64,000 nucleotides of DNA from Telopea speciosissima (taxonomy: Eukaryota; Streptophyta; Magnoliopsida; Proteales; Proteaceae), in NCBI RefSeq assembly GCF_018873765.1, contig NC_057925.1:48868010-48932009 (forward strand), given 5' to 3'. Below, piece by piece: positions 48,546-61,076 of this stretch (position 1 is its first letter; each line of letters starts with the position of its first letter). The notes under the pieces were generated by a model. That model made no database searches, was not told the origin of the DNA, and worked only from the letters and a program-made list of their open reading frames with translations. The position numbers and the translations under genes were made by a program.

Positions 48546-51500
48546 ATGTCGGTATGACCATGCAACTGGAATTTCTATCCCGGAACCCTAATTCATTTTT
48601 TTTAAATAAATTTCTTAAGGATTATCCTTACGTTCAAAATATGTTCCATTTAGTTTCGAGATTCAATGGTTTTGGAGCTCTTCCTCTGGATTTTCATGTT
48701 GTTTTGTGGATTATCTTGAATCTCTTGTTGTTTTTGGGTGCATTTAGGGCTTCTGCTATTGATTTGACTATTTTGTAAGTTGATTTATTTGAGGTAAAGT
48801 GTTGGTTTTTTCTAGATTTTGGGAGAAAGGCGTATTTCTCTCTTCGTCCGTGACACCTTAACCATTTATGGAACTGAATTAAGATCCTTCGTGTCTCATA
48901 TGGTTCTAATTTGGAGTTGCTTATGTAATTTATTGTGCTTTTCGCCTTTCTTTTAGGTCGACGAATTAGATGGAGTATGGTGATGCATTTATTGATGGAT
49001 ACTTCTGCAATTATTTCAGTTTTTTCCTTCCTCCGGTTCCTATTGAAGTTTCTCGTTGTCCTTGATTGTTCTATTAATTGCTTTCATTCTGCCAACCTTA
49101 ATTGGAAAAGAAAAAGAAGCTGTTTTCCTTCCCCCACCCCCTTGTTACGGGTTTTTGAGGATGGTTGTCTGCGTGTATTCTCTGTGTATCAATTACATTT
49201 GCTTTCCTTGGAGGGTGCAGAAATAAGACCTACTTAATGCATTAATCGGGCGACCAATCATTCTCGTTTGTAGGGGGACCATTCGTTATTATTTATCTCC
49301 TATATGATACACCGATATGGTAACTGAAACCCATGACTGCAGTTTATTACCAGTCAATACTGCATGAAGGGCAACGAGCCAATATCAGATTTTCCCAATA
49401 GAGGAAGAAACTTCTTCTAACCATTAGGAAATCGTAACTCATGAAACTCCATAGCTGTTATTCTAAACTGGGACATCCTCCACCCAACCACTAATATGTC
49501 CTTTTCTGGATGTTAAAATGGAGCAGCTTGTTCATCTCTCCTTTTTGTTCTGATTTCTTCTAAAGATAGGACTTGCATTCCATTGCTTGGAAGACTCATC
49601 ATCCAGGCTTATATAGTATTGGGCATAGGGTACATTACTTTCTTTTCTTACACCAATCATCTTCGAGTTTTGGACTTTCTCTTCATTCCTGACTTTGATG
49701 CAAGTCTCTCTTTTAATTTTTTTTAAGTGTTCTTGTAAGTTTGTGACTTAGTAATATGATTGCACACAGAAATGCTGTGATAGGTACTACTTATGGTTCC
49801 AACATTTATGTATTGTGCCCATATTTGCCTTCATGTTAAGCTTCTTCTTTGTTGTTGAACCTTCATAGCTGTATTCTTTGTTCTGCGTTATTTATTTTTA
49901 GGTTTTTCATGCCAAGGTACAAGCTTCTATTTTTGCATCCCATCTTATAGTCTACAGTATGGAACTTTTTATTTTATTATTCCCCTTGCAAAGGAGATCA
50001 TCTTGGAATTTCTCCAATGTTTTTTTTTTAACTTTTTGGCAACCAAGGTCAACATTTTGCTCGTCCAGAATCCAACTAATAGCTGATCTTGCCTGCATTA
50101 GCTCCTCCTGCATCTTTGCTACTTCGATTGAAATGTTCTTTTTAAGGTTCACTCTCACGTTGAAAACCTTTTCAAACACCTGGTTGTGCCCCCTCATGTT
50201 TGTTTGCTCCTAAAAAGTATCATATGTCAGCCTCCATTTACATGAATCCTACAATACATCCATTCATGGTTTTCTCAACATGGGAGAGGGGTCACCTTGT
50301 CCCAAGGCCCTCAGTGGTGGGTAAAGAACTCATCTAGTGTGCGATCAAAAAGAGTTGATAGCCTCACCCATGCTAAACAGACATGCATCCATGCTCTCCA
50401 ACTTGCTCCTAAAACTATCCCTGGGGAACTTTGATCAAGAAGCCTATTCAACTTTGTCATAGGCTCTCTCTGCCTAGTTCACCAATCCATTGCTTGTTGA
50501 ACTTTGACAGTTACCTCTTGAACTCCCTACCATCTTGTTTAGCCAAAATACTGGTCGATCATCTGTGATTATTTCCCTTTTGGAGTCTGAAGATAGTGAA
50601 GAAATATATACCTGGTGGCTTGAATTCTAGGTGTTAAACATCTTGAGGGGATACAGCAACGGGAAGATATTGTTTTCAAGATTTGACTATCAGTCTTGAG
50701 ATACTTTGTAATAGTGGCTGGTAATACAAAAGCTTTCTTGTAAAGTTAGAAAGTGAGCTTATTTGTAGCCTCAAAGAAACCCACTGCTAATCTTTTGGAT
50801 AATTAAGGTGCAGATTTTCTTGAAAAATGGAGAACAGAAAAGAGACATCAGAAATGGCTCTAGGGATAGTATAGAAAAAACAGCCTCAGCTATGTAGAAT
50901 GGGATGCCGTTGTCATGTTTTAATGATTGTCCATGTCTACACTTTACAGATGGAATGGTACCTTTATTTCTATGTGATCATTGATGCTGTAAAGGGGTGT
51001 ACCCAATGCATAAGGCTCCCGCCACTGTGGGGTCTGGGGAGGGTCATAATGTGCGCAGCCTTTTGATCATTGATGCAGTATTTACCCTAATAGAAAAGTT
51101 GACTGCAGATCATAGTGAAGGACTTTAGGCCCAAAGTTCTTTCTGTCTTATGCTAAGGCCCATTCTCTACTATCCTTTAGTAAGACAGTTGACTTTGGGG
51201 GTGTCCCAACTGGATACTAAACTTATGCCTTCACCCTCCCCCACCCCCCCTCCAAAAAAAAAAGTTTGCCAAGTGGAAGTAATAAGGGAGTGATGATGCA
51301 GGAATCTATTGATGATGTTGTTGATATATTATTTTCAGCCAATCAAGTGTAACTGTTTTTATAAATCTTGTTAACTATTTATAGTAGTATGGCGCTTTTA
51401 CCATTTAAGAAGCACGGTGACAAATTAGTGGTCTTTTCAGGAAAACTGAGTTTGATCCATACAGATGAATGCGTTTATTATTTTTTTCATAGTTCTTGGA

Positions 51501-54500
51501 TTGTTCTATGTGTAGATATTTTACTTTATCAATAAAATTTCTTTTCCTTGGTGATTAAAAGAAAAACTTATTTTCAGTAACTTCTTTTATTTTTAGCTAG
51601 GAGTTAAAAAATTTGAAATCCTAGTAGTATTAGCCATCACGTATGCTGGCTGAGTCCCAGAAGGATTTTGTCCTTTTTTTTTTTTTTTGAGTTTGAAAAA
51701 TAGTTCGATAATGGTTTATATATAGGCATCTAATTGCAATTTCATTTAGTTTCATCTTGTGGTTTTATTTATGGAATAAGAGAATGATTCTATTGCATGG
51801 TTGTCTGATGGTAAAACCCCATCATTGTTCATAGCTAATTATCCTTATTTCAATTCTCTGTATAGTGTATACACTACCAGATAAGCTTCTTCATTTCCAT
51901 ACTGTATGGTTTGTTTTGCTTGCTGGTATTTGAGTTGGATCTGCTGTGGTGGGCTTTGTTAACCTACATCAGGCGGTGAATGCATAAGTGGCTTATGGAT
52001 TTCAAGCCTGCTTTCTGTGGGAAGCACTTTCACAATCGCCATTCTTCTACAAGCCAAGTGATCAAACATGAGCATTTTGTCCAGAAGCATGGTCTACATA
52101 AGAAAAAGAGACCTTTGACGAAATATTGGGGCACTATAAGAGCTTTTGTTAGAAAATCTTGCTCAACCCTGAGTCACACAAGAACAAGAAAAATGATTTG
52201 ATAAAAGAAGTTATTCCACAAGGCCAGAAATCAATTAATTATTGGTTACTTTTAAATGGGGTTTTCCAAGACACTACATCAGCCCTGGCCTTGGAAACCT
52301 TGCTCAATTCTGTTCCTTTCTGTTGGTGTCAAGCAGGTGACATTGTTGACAATTACAGGAAAGAGTTTTAAGGGTTGATGGTAAATTTTTGTTTTAAGAA
52401 TACAATGTGTCAGCACTTCATGCTTGGCTTGGTCTTCTCCTGTCTTCTAGAACCTAAATATATGTCATACTAAAAGTGCATGTCTGCATGATGGATGTGG
52501 TTAGCATAAACGTTATTGCACTATTTTCTTCTCCATTGCTTACGTGAGCTATGGACACCCAATTAGCCCAAGGTTCTAAATCTCAGTTTCGAGGCCGGTT
52601 TCGACTGGCCAAGGAAACCAAGATTTCCCAATGTTTGACCGAAACCAGGTCGAAACCTGTACTTTTCTGGGCAAAACCTGACATGTTATGTGCTGTCGAA
52701 ACTGGTCGAAAATAGTTGAAACTTGTCGAAACTACCAATACTGGTCAAAATTAATCGAAACTTGGTATTTTTTGGTCGAAACTACCGAAATGTGCGAAAT
52801 ATGGTCGAAACCAGTTCAAACCTAACTCGTACCAAGTTTCATCTTGGTTGAAACTGCAGAATCCATGGCCTTGCCTAAGAAAATATTCTTCCTTGTGAAT
52901 CAACTGACCTATGATTCGAACTTTCTGAGAGATAGCCATCTTTCAGCAATATTACTGATCTTTATTTATTGTCTAGAAAAATGAAATTATGTTTTTCGTG
53001 GTAGTCTTCTAGCTGGGGATCATTGAGTTGACTTTGGAAATTTGATTCCTTGTGTATAGTGAAGATTGTATTGAACTGCAAGCACAATCCCATCATTCCC
53101 TGTGGTTTTCAAGCATATTCAATTGGAGGGGAGGGGATACAATTCCAGGTATAGAGTGATGATATATTTAGCATTCAATGAACTGTATAGTCTCATGCCT
53201 CCTTCGTTTTACAGGATTGATGGAGGACTTAAAAAGGAAAATAAGCTTTTAAGGTTATTGACTATGATTTTGTTTGAATTAGGGATTATGGAAGTAAGAG
53301 ATACAGGTCTAGAGGCTGACCTCTTCTAGATAACTAGGATATTTGTATTTGAATTGTTGCAACATCTGGTCATTGATAGCTTTAGTTTCATAAGGTAGAA
53401 GGGCTTTAAGGATTATGGTTTTGGAATGGATGGAAGGCAGTGACTGTAGGGTATAGGATTTTGAACAGAGTGTTGTAGGAAGGTTGTAAGGGCTCAATTG
53501 ATGGCTTAAGGTGAAAGGTTGATGAATAAATGAGATTAGGGTGCAGCATTACTAGGGTGGGTGATCATAGGGTATGAGGGGACAGCTGTAAAAATAAGAG
53601 AATTGAAGAAAAAAGAGCGAAAATAGGTACTACAGCTGATCTAGTTTTACTCTTGGACTAGACGTAGTACATGAAATTACACAACTTCAGAAGCTTGTCC
53701 CTTTTAAAAAATTGGACCTTTAGAGCCTTCTCTCGCCATGTGGGCAACTTCATTAAGGCCGAAATATGACACGTGAGTTGGGAACCTTGGACCCTACCTT
53801 CTAGAAAAATCTAGTCTTACATGATCTCCACATGGCAGATATTATGACCATACAAGAAAGCCTTCGTTTGTGGGCCATGCAGGAAACCAACCCAGGAAAA
53901 TTGAAGTGTTTTGCTTTCACATCTATGCAGTGGTTAGATGGCAGATTAAATGTATATGATGTTGTATAACCTCCTAAATCAATATGGTCTATGGATCATT
54001 ATTCAGTAATACACTCATTATATTTTATTATGTGGCTGCTTTTCGAGTGTTTCTGAAATTTGTTTTTTCAACAGGACAAGGGTCGGCCTTTGCCAAAGTT
54101 TGGTGAATGGGACGTCAATGACCCTGCTTCAGCAGAGGGATTCACTGTAATATTCAATAAGGCTAGGGATGAGAAGAAGACTGGTGCCAAGCCTGATTCA
54201 CCTGGGAAGGAAGAGACAGCATTCAGGCATCATGCTGCAGATCCTGGCAAGCCACAGGGTGTAAGTTCACTTATTTACCCATTCACTTCTGTACTTTCTA
54301 CTTTGGCCTGCATAAAAATGCTGCTTTCAGCCTTTCATCATCTTGAGAACATTTTGATTACAAAAGAGCTTTCTAGCTAGGCAGGTTTCTCTCGTAAGTT
54401 CTGCTTAATTTGACTGGTGATTTGCATGATACCATTTGAAATGGTCATTGTTCATTCTCGTATAGGTAAGGCAATAGGGAGACCAAAAAGAGAAACTGGA

Positions 54501-57500
54501 ACCTCAACAGAAAAAGGAAACAGGCCTTACCTTCATTGCTTACCTCTACCTACTACTCCCCTGTCTGCCAACCAGAACTGAGCTCCTTAATCTACTCACT
54601 CGCCTATAAGACCCCCTGACGCCAAATATCTTCCTTGCAAAATACAGGGAAATCTGAAATAATCTCCATAGAGAACCAATGGCGCAGTGGAGAGGGATGC
54701 TAGTCGGCTCAGCTAAGTTGTAGGCCCCAATGGATCAGACCATGTTTGTTTCTGGTATCTCTATTTCCCGCTTTGCTTTCTTGGCTGTCATCTCCACTGT
54801 CATCTCCAACACACTCTTTATCTTCATGAGCCTATGTTGAAATGAAGTTTATGGATAGGGTAGAAAAGTCAAGAGTCGGAGTCACATGATACCCTAGCGG
54901 GTTTTCGGATCTCACCCTACTATTATTAATTTATTATCCGCTCTTTTCCCCTTATTATTATTGAGAACCCCTTTCCCCTTATTATTACTACTCCCCACTT
55001 TACTTCTAGTACAAGCTTGAGCGCTAAAACAAAGCTGACAATATACATTAATCATTATATAACCATGGTCTTCTCCGTCCAAAAAATTAAAAAAACACCA
55101 TGTCTTGTTTGTGGACTTCAAAATACAAAGGCAACAAATTATCATTTTTTTAGGCATAAAGTAATGTAGCTCTAGATAGGTAAAGGTCCTACTAGAGGCC
55201 AATTATCCAGGATCCAATGACAAAGGACCAAAGGGGCTGCTGGTTCTGCAGTTCCAATAGAGCAGAATAGGAGTTTTAGGTCAAATTTGAATCACTTCCC
55301 AAATTAGGGTTAATAGAGGTATGGTAAAAATCTGAGTTCAATCGGATGGCTGGTTTGGTAGATCTCAAAAATCACTTTGTATGTGACCTTCTAAAAGGAA
55401 GAAGAATAGTTGCAGAATTTCTTACTTGTTTCAGGTCTTCAATGGAGGCAGCAGCTCTGTGATAGAAGGATAGAACCACCTTCCAGCTGTAGAGGATCCT
55501 CCTAGCCGTCACGGCGTAAGGAGTCGATCGGATTCCACCAATCCCTTTCCACCTTGATAGGACCACAAGGATGCACACTCACAAGGAGCAAAGGAGCAGC
55601 TATGGCAGCAAACAAAAGCTTTTTCATTAATCAAATTCGTGTTCAATACTTGGCCCCCTTACAACCTTATATAAAAGACTCAAAATTAGACTCCTACACT
55701 AAAAAGGAAAGGCCTAACCCAATCCTCAATCTATTAACTAACTTAAACTGACTAAAAAACTGAAATAGACTAAAAAATAGAGTCCTTATCCAGCCCATCT
55801 AAACAACTAAAAGAAAAGTAATAAAATTATTTAAATTGAACCATTGGTTCAAACTAGCTTTGGACCGGTTCAATTTAAAACATTAAAAACATGAAATAAA
55901 GTTAGATTTTAGGTTAAGGAGGTAAGAAGGAGAAGAGGAAGAAGTAGGAGAAGGAAGGAGACAAGAGACAAGAGAGAAGAGAGGAGAATAGTTTCGGTTG
56001 TAATTCCTTGTGTTGGAGAGACATCTCCACACATCTATATTACTTCAATGACATAAATAAAAGTATTACATCCAACTCCCTAGGGAGGTAAAAGGTAAAA
56101 AAGTAGAAAATACAGAATTACATAATAAGGTAACTAGTAATAAGACTAGTATCGAAACTACCCTTATTACAAGGCTATACACATCTAACACTCCCCCTCA
56201 AGCTGGAGAATATATATCATGCATTCCTAGCTTGCTTAGGAGAGTACTAAACTGAGGAGAGGCAAGAGCCTTGGTAAAGTCTTTGGCTGTGTTTGTTATG
56301 TGCATGTTAATAAATCACATCGCACTAAACTTGATCCCAAAGCTCTCAAGTGTCTCTCCAACACCATTAGCACCAACTGTCTCCACTGTACTGGCATCCT
56401 CACGGTTGGGCCCTTGGCCTCGACCACCTCCACGGGTGTCTCGGACAGAGTTGGAATTGAGGGCGGACCTCTTAAGAGATGATGCTAATGTTGGTGCCAT
56501 AGTAACACACCGAGTCTCCTCACTCTGGAGATAACTACAGACCTCACTAAGAGATGGAAGGGGAGACCAGCCCAAAAGTTGGAGTCTGACTGGTTCATAG
56601 TCAGGGTTTAGACCACCAAGTAGAGAGAAGACACTCTCTTTTTCAAGGGTCTGATACACCTTTGCTTCATCCTCTGGGTTGGACAAATGAAGATCCCTGT
56701 AGTGGTCATACTCCTCTACAAGACTAAGGATAGCACTGTAGTACTCAGAAATAGTTCTGTCACCCTGCCTCATTGAGTGAATGTTTTGGTGAAGCTGATA
56801 GACCTTGGCAGAATCACCCACTCTATCAAAGGTTTCAGCGACACTATCTCAGATTGCCTTAGCAGTCTCTTTTTTGATAAACATTCTCCCAATCTCAGGC
56901 TTCATGGAGAAGATCAGCCATGTCATGACTGTAGAATTTTCTGTCTCCCATTTATCATAAGTAGGGGAACCAAGAGCTGGGCCTATGATAGTGCCTGTGA
57001 TGTATCCAAGCTTCCCTTTGCTCCTGAGGGAAAGCTTCACAGAGTGTGACCAATCCAGGTAATTAGTACCATCAAGCTTCACAAAAGAAATCTGGAGGTG
57101 TGTGTTCTCATAAACCAACTGAGGGACTGTTGTTGAGGGAGGCTGGGAATCAGCCAAACCAAGCTCAGAAGACTCTGTACCAGTCATCTTGAAAGGAAAA
57201 TGGCACTTGACCATATATTAGGATACCAATCCAAGTGGGGAGCACACACTCAACCCAAAAAAATAAAACCAAATACAAGAGAAGAACAGAAACAGCCTTG
57301 AGAATACTGCACCCTAATACTCTCCAAGGGATATCATCAACCTTAGACAAGTTCAAAAGCTTCACAAAAGTTGTGCACAGGCATTACTCAACAAAGGAGG
57401 CAGCATATTGCAGTCCAAATGCAATAATAAAGAGAATCAGACATTCTCAGTTTTACTTGGGCAGAAACTGGATTCCACGAAAATGGAGTTGTGCTCAGAT

Positions 57501-59421
57501 TGAGCCTTCAAACAGCAAGGGGATGCACGTGGCTCTTGAACAATACCCTTGGGCGATTCTACTCAGGTACTCCAACTTTCAAACCCCTACCAAGAGAAGG
57601 AGATACAGGGACTGCAATGTAGAGCTGGCGGTAACTCTAGCACTGGCTAGAACAACTTCAAATCTTCAAATGAGCTACATCAAAGCTCGAACAGCAGTAG
57701 CAAGCACTAGAATAGGTTATTTCAAACCTATTTCATAATCCTTTCAACAGATCCTTTACATAGGAAGCTTCTCTTTGAAACCCTAGGACACAAAGGATTT
57801 CAAGGAGAAGGAGAGAATGAGGACAAGAAGCTGGATTCGACTCTCAAACCCTAAGGCTCTGATACCAAGTTAGATTTTAGGTTAAGGAGGTAAGAAGGAG
57901 AAGAGGAAGAAGTAGGAGAAGGAAGAAGGAGACAGGAGACAAGAGAGAAGAGAGGAGAGAGGAGAGAGGAGAGAGGAGAGAGGAGAATAGTTTCGGTTGT
58001 AATTCCTTGTGTTGGAGAGACATCTCCACACATCTATATTACTTCAATGACATAAATGAAAGTATTACATCTAACTTCCTAGGGAGGTAAAAGGTAAAAA
58101 AGTAGAAAATACAGAATTACATAATAAGGTAACTAGTAATAATACTAGTACCAAAATTACCTTTATTACAAGGCTATACACATTTAACACTAAAACTAAG
58201 TATATGACTAAAACATCTAATCCCGTATGCAACCTAATTACCCATATTTTAGGCCCATAAAAGTGGTCTATTACATAGAAAACCCATGGGATCAAAGGCC
58301 CAACATGTATATAACCCAACCCTAGACTTATTTCTAAAGAAATAAGTCCATTTCAATGATGAATCTGCATCATAAAGTTAAAAAAAAAAGAAGGGAAAAT
58401 TCAAAACAACAATGATCCAAACTATTAATTAAGGGTGCAATCCGGCCGGGTTTAGAATCCTAGCCAAACCCTAGGTCACCTTAGCTCAACTGAAGCCAGG
58501 CCAAGGCCGGGCTGGGATATCGCAGCCCAGGCCCAGCCCTACCGGGCTCGAGCCAACCTAGCCTGGCCCTAATTGAGCCGCCCCTATTTTTGTTGTCCAG
58601 ACTAGGTAAGGCCAGACTAGCTCTGTTTTTTTGACTGTATATATATATATATGCAGGGCTGGGCTGGAAATCTCAATCCTGGCCCAGCCCGCTGGCTGAA
58701 AAGCCCAACCCAGGCTCAGGCGAGCTTGGGCTGGCTCGCTGGGCCAAACTAGCCCCCTATCAATTTTGCGAAGTTGTGACAATAAAAGAAATATTGAGTT
58801 AATCTCAATTACCAAAAGGGCGGGGGAGGAAGAAAACTGAAGTGAATGTAACAGCAAATCCTTCACCATTTTGGTTTTAGATTCATCCAATTTGGTTGAT
58901 TATCAGTCTTTGGAATGGAATTCTCTATGCAGTTTGTTCTACTTGGGTTGGGGGTGGGTTTCCTTTTTAATTCTGAGAAGATCTTGTGTATAGTGTGGGA
59001 AAATGTCAGATTCTCAAAGTTCGTCTTAGACCCTAAAATGGTTTTAATTGAGAAGATTCATACATGGCAGAGCTTCAGTTCAGTTGGTGATTAGTCTCAT
59101 TGATGTGCACGTGAACTTCATATGCTGCCTATTCAATGTTCAAATTCTCTTGCCCCGGGCTAGGGCAATATGGATCAATGCATTTTACAAATGAAATATA
59201 ACTGGTCAGATTGTTAAGAGATCATCTTGATTGGTGACTGGATAGAAATTATGCAAGTCCCCATTATGTGCTTCATTACTGAATTGTAAGATAGCCATCC
59301 AGAATCTAAGTATAACTGCTTTGATAATGCAGTCTCTGTTTGTGACAGTTTTGCTGAAAATGTATTATTTTTGCAGAAAAAATGGTTTTGCTGCGTCCAA
59401 CCTGCTTATGCAGAGTCCTGA
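48546..59421 (+). CDS. NOI-domain protein, RIN4-like
   Basis: Three coding exons: 48546-48551 (ATG TCG only), 54075-54260 and 59377-59421. They are all in phase and give a 78-residue protein: MS, then [20 protein letters not shown], then a charged linker, then [15 protein letters not shown] and stop. The NOI (nitrate-induced) domain with PLPKFGEW carries the PxFGxW core of the site cut in RIN4 by the bacterial protease AvrRpt2. The terminal KKWFCC is the cysteine pair that is fatty-acylated to anchor family members at the plasma membrane. Small NOI proteins have this same three-part layout and length. A T-rich acceptor TTTATTTGCAG at 48492-48502 before the ATG suggests an additional 5'-leader intron. 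The coding introns are 5523 and 5116 bp, very long for a 237-nt frame. The family link is firm; the cellular role of this copy is inferred. Confidence 0.9.
50988..51063 (+). mobile_element. Au-type SINE fragment
   Basis: It contains AAGGCTCCCGCCACTGTGGG, TCTGGGGAGGGTCATAATG and CGCAGCC, a core I recognise from the plant Au SINE family. The 13-mer TGATCATTGATGC flanks it at 50975-50987 and 51064-51076. The piece is only 76 bp and lacks the usual A-box end and tail. Confidence 0.65.
52570..52870. repeat. Word-rich island of GTCGAAAC type
   Basis: About ten degenerate copies of GGTCGAAAC or its variants in 300 bp with irregular spacing. It opens CAAGGTTCTAAATCTC, and the reversed right end has CCATGGATTCTGCAG. 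Confidence 0.55.
55900..56190 (-). repeat. 3' LTR of the gag-only element
   Basis: 291 bp, starting TGTTAGATGTGTATAGCC on the minus strand. It aligns with 57868-58189 and is shorter mainly because of fewer GAGAG units. Confidence 0.85.
56315..57214 (-). pseudogene. gag: Copia-type gag (UBN2/Retrotran_gag family)
   Basis: Two adjoining minus-strand frames. The first (57214-56849) carries [20 protein letters not shown] and GYITGTI, the typical start of Copia gag proteins. The second (56821-56315) has [35 protein letters not shown] and [19 protein letters not shown]. One stop or frame change at about 56845 divides them. No CCHC zinc knuckle is seen; a glycine/arginine-rich stretch ([10 protein letters not shown]) lies near the end. 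Confidence 0.82.
57855..57867 (-). other. Primer-binding site, initiator tRNA-Met
   Basis: The minus strand reads TGGTATCAGAGCC directly beside the 5' LTR, an exact match to the usual plant tRNA-iMet primer site. Confidence 0.9.
57868..58189 (-). repeat. 5' LTR of the gag-only element
   Basis: 322 bp, starting TGTTAAATGTGTATAGCC on the minus strand. It contains an expanded (GAGAGGA) tract at about 57935-57985. Its inner edge touches the primer site. Confidence 0.85.
58430..58750. repeat. Word-rich island of GGCCCAGCCC type
   Basis: Opens AAGGGTGCAATCCGGCCGGG and is filled with words such as CAGGCCCAGCCC, GGCTGGG and GAGCCAACC, interrupted by a short (TA) run near 58640. This matches the style of the hAT-like islands at 22460 and 990. 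The right edge is not clear. Confidence 0.4.
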
Positions 59422-59993
59422 TAGCAGGGGCTCTCGCTTAGTTAGAGCCATGGTAGAATGTGATTTCCATCGGGCTCCACCATATTTTCCGAGAAGACTG
59501 GAGCTGTAGTTACACAAAGGCTGTGATGAGTCCTGCCGGAATTGGTTTGCTGTGCTGTAAAACTGGGGCTGATTGGAAAGGTGGGTTTGAGAAGATAATG
59601 AAAGAAGACAAAAGCTGTATTGTATTTATAATCTTGCGTACTACACTTACTGGTTGGGCACTATTGAAGCTGAGCTCTGCTTCCCTTTCCTTTCCTTCTC
59701 ATATTTGCTGTTGGGGCTGCCACTTGTTTGTGACTGTTTTTCATTTGCTGTTCTACAAGAGTTGAGTGGATTTGGTTTTTGTGTATAGTTAGTACAGATT
59801 CATGGCTTTTTCATTGTCTTCTTCACAACTATATTTTGGGTATATGCAATAGTCTTTGTATGCAGTAGTCAAACAAAGAATTATACCTTCCAAATGTGAG
59901 CTATCTGTCTTGAAATGGTAGGAAAGAGAAATAGCAGAGCTTTCTTAGAATTCTACTGAAAATGAAGAAAAAAGATAGAACATTAATTGTATT
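59422..59993. other. Shared 3' region between two converging genes
   Basis: 3' untranslated region of the NOI gene from the left and of the cellulose synthase-like gene from the right. The stop codons are 572 bp apart. No other gene was seen. Confidence 0.6.
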
Positions 59994-61043
59994 CTAATAC
60001 ACCGGCATGAGGCATAGCAGTGAAGCACAAACAAGCGATGCAACTGTAGTGGAGGTGGGCATGCGTCCCCTGTCTTTGCGGATGAAGAGTGCTTCATAGA
60101 TGGGGATGTTAATGGCAACCACAAGGCCAGCAATAATAATTTGTGAGATGAATTGCTCCACAGCCCATACTCCCATTCCCATAACTATCCTCTTTACTCC
60201 CCCAACCAGGCTAAAAAGGTTGAACAAAGCTACTGTTGCTATGATAGTAAACATAGGAGAAGAGGCCCCAAACTCGAAGATCCCTTGCTTATATCTCTTG
60301 GATGCCTCCTCTTCATCCACTTTGGCTGTGATTACAAATGTTGTTTGGGAAAAACCCAGTTGCCTGAAAATGGTGTCGACGAAGCCAAAAAGATACGAAG
60401 TCGTCCTCCGAATCAACAACATCCTCTGGAGGTTCCACCAGTCCTCTACTGTGTTTTTACACCACAGTGCCTCAGCTAGGCTGTATACATTCTTGGCCAC
60501 AAATACATATGCAAATGGTAGAAACCACAGGCTAGACATCTGAAAGCATAAAACAAATTAATAGGCATCGATTAGTTATGAATCTGTGGGTATGTGTTTG
60601 TGTGTGTCTCAGAGAGAGAGAGAGAGAGAGAGAGATTCACCTTTGGGAACAAGGAAATGCCATTAAAGAAGCAGAGAGAAGGGACAAACACATAGTAGAG
60701 TGTAGGCAAAGCATTAGCAGCCCATAAGCAGTAGACACAATATCCCATCTGGAGGCCTAGTTTTATCTTACCTTGCCCATATAGAAAGGGACAATACTTA
60801 GATAGGAAAATTTGGAACATTCCCTCAGACCATCTCTTGAATTGTACCAGATGCTGAAGCAATGTGGTTGGAGCAGTTCCTAAGAAGCCAGGTCTATCTG
60901 GATTGTAATGAATGGGTTTCCAACCCCTACATTGGATTGCCAAACCTGTTATTATGTCCTCCACTGGACACCCATACATCAAACCCATCTGCAATATCCA
61001 TATATACATAACCATAAGCTCATCAGTGATTTATCTATTAATC

Positions 61044-61076
<33 letters not shown>

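Larger units (their letters stand above)
48552..54074 (+). other. First coding intron of the NOI gene
   Basis: 5.5 kb of noncoding sequence with a SINE fragment at 50988 and a word-rich island at 52570. The small open frames here show no family similarity that I can recognise. Confidence 0.8.
55900..58189 (-). mobile_element. Gag-only Copia-type LTR element (TR-GAG-like)
   Basis: A 2.3-kb element in intron 2 of the NOI gene, read on the minus strand. In order: 5' LTR (58189-57868), primer site TGGTATCAGAGCC (57867-57855, a perfect tRNA-iMet match), leader, gag (57214-56315), polypurine tract TTGAGGGGGAG, 3' LTR (56190-55900). There is no protease, integrase or reverse transcriptase, and only about 110 bp lie between gag and the polypurine tract. 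This is the layout of gag-only terminal-repeat elements, which depend on enzymes from a full partner. The 5-bp flanks ATAAA and CTAAA are similar but not identical. Confidence 0.82.

Noticed and set aside
49952..50197. Minus-strand 81-residue ORF in the NOI intron
   Set aside because: Coiled-coil-like composition but no family match that I recognise, and it lies within a spliced-out intron; insufficient support.
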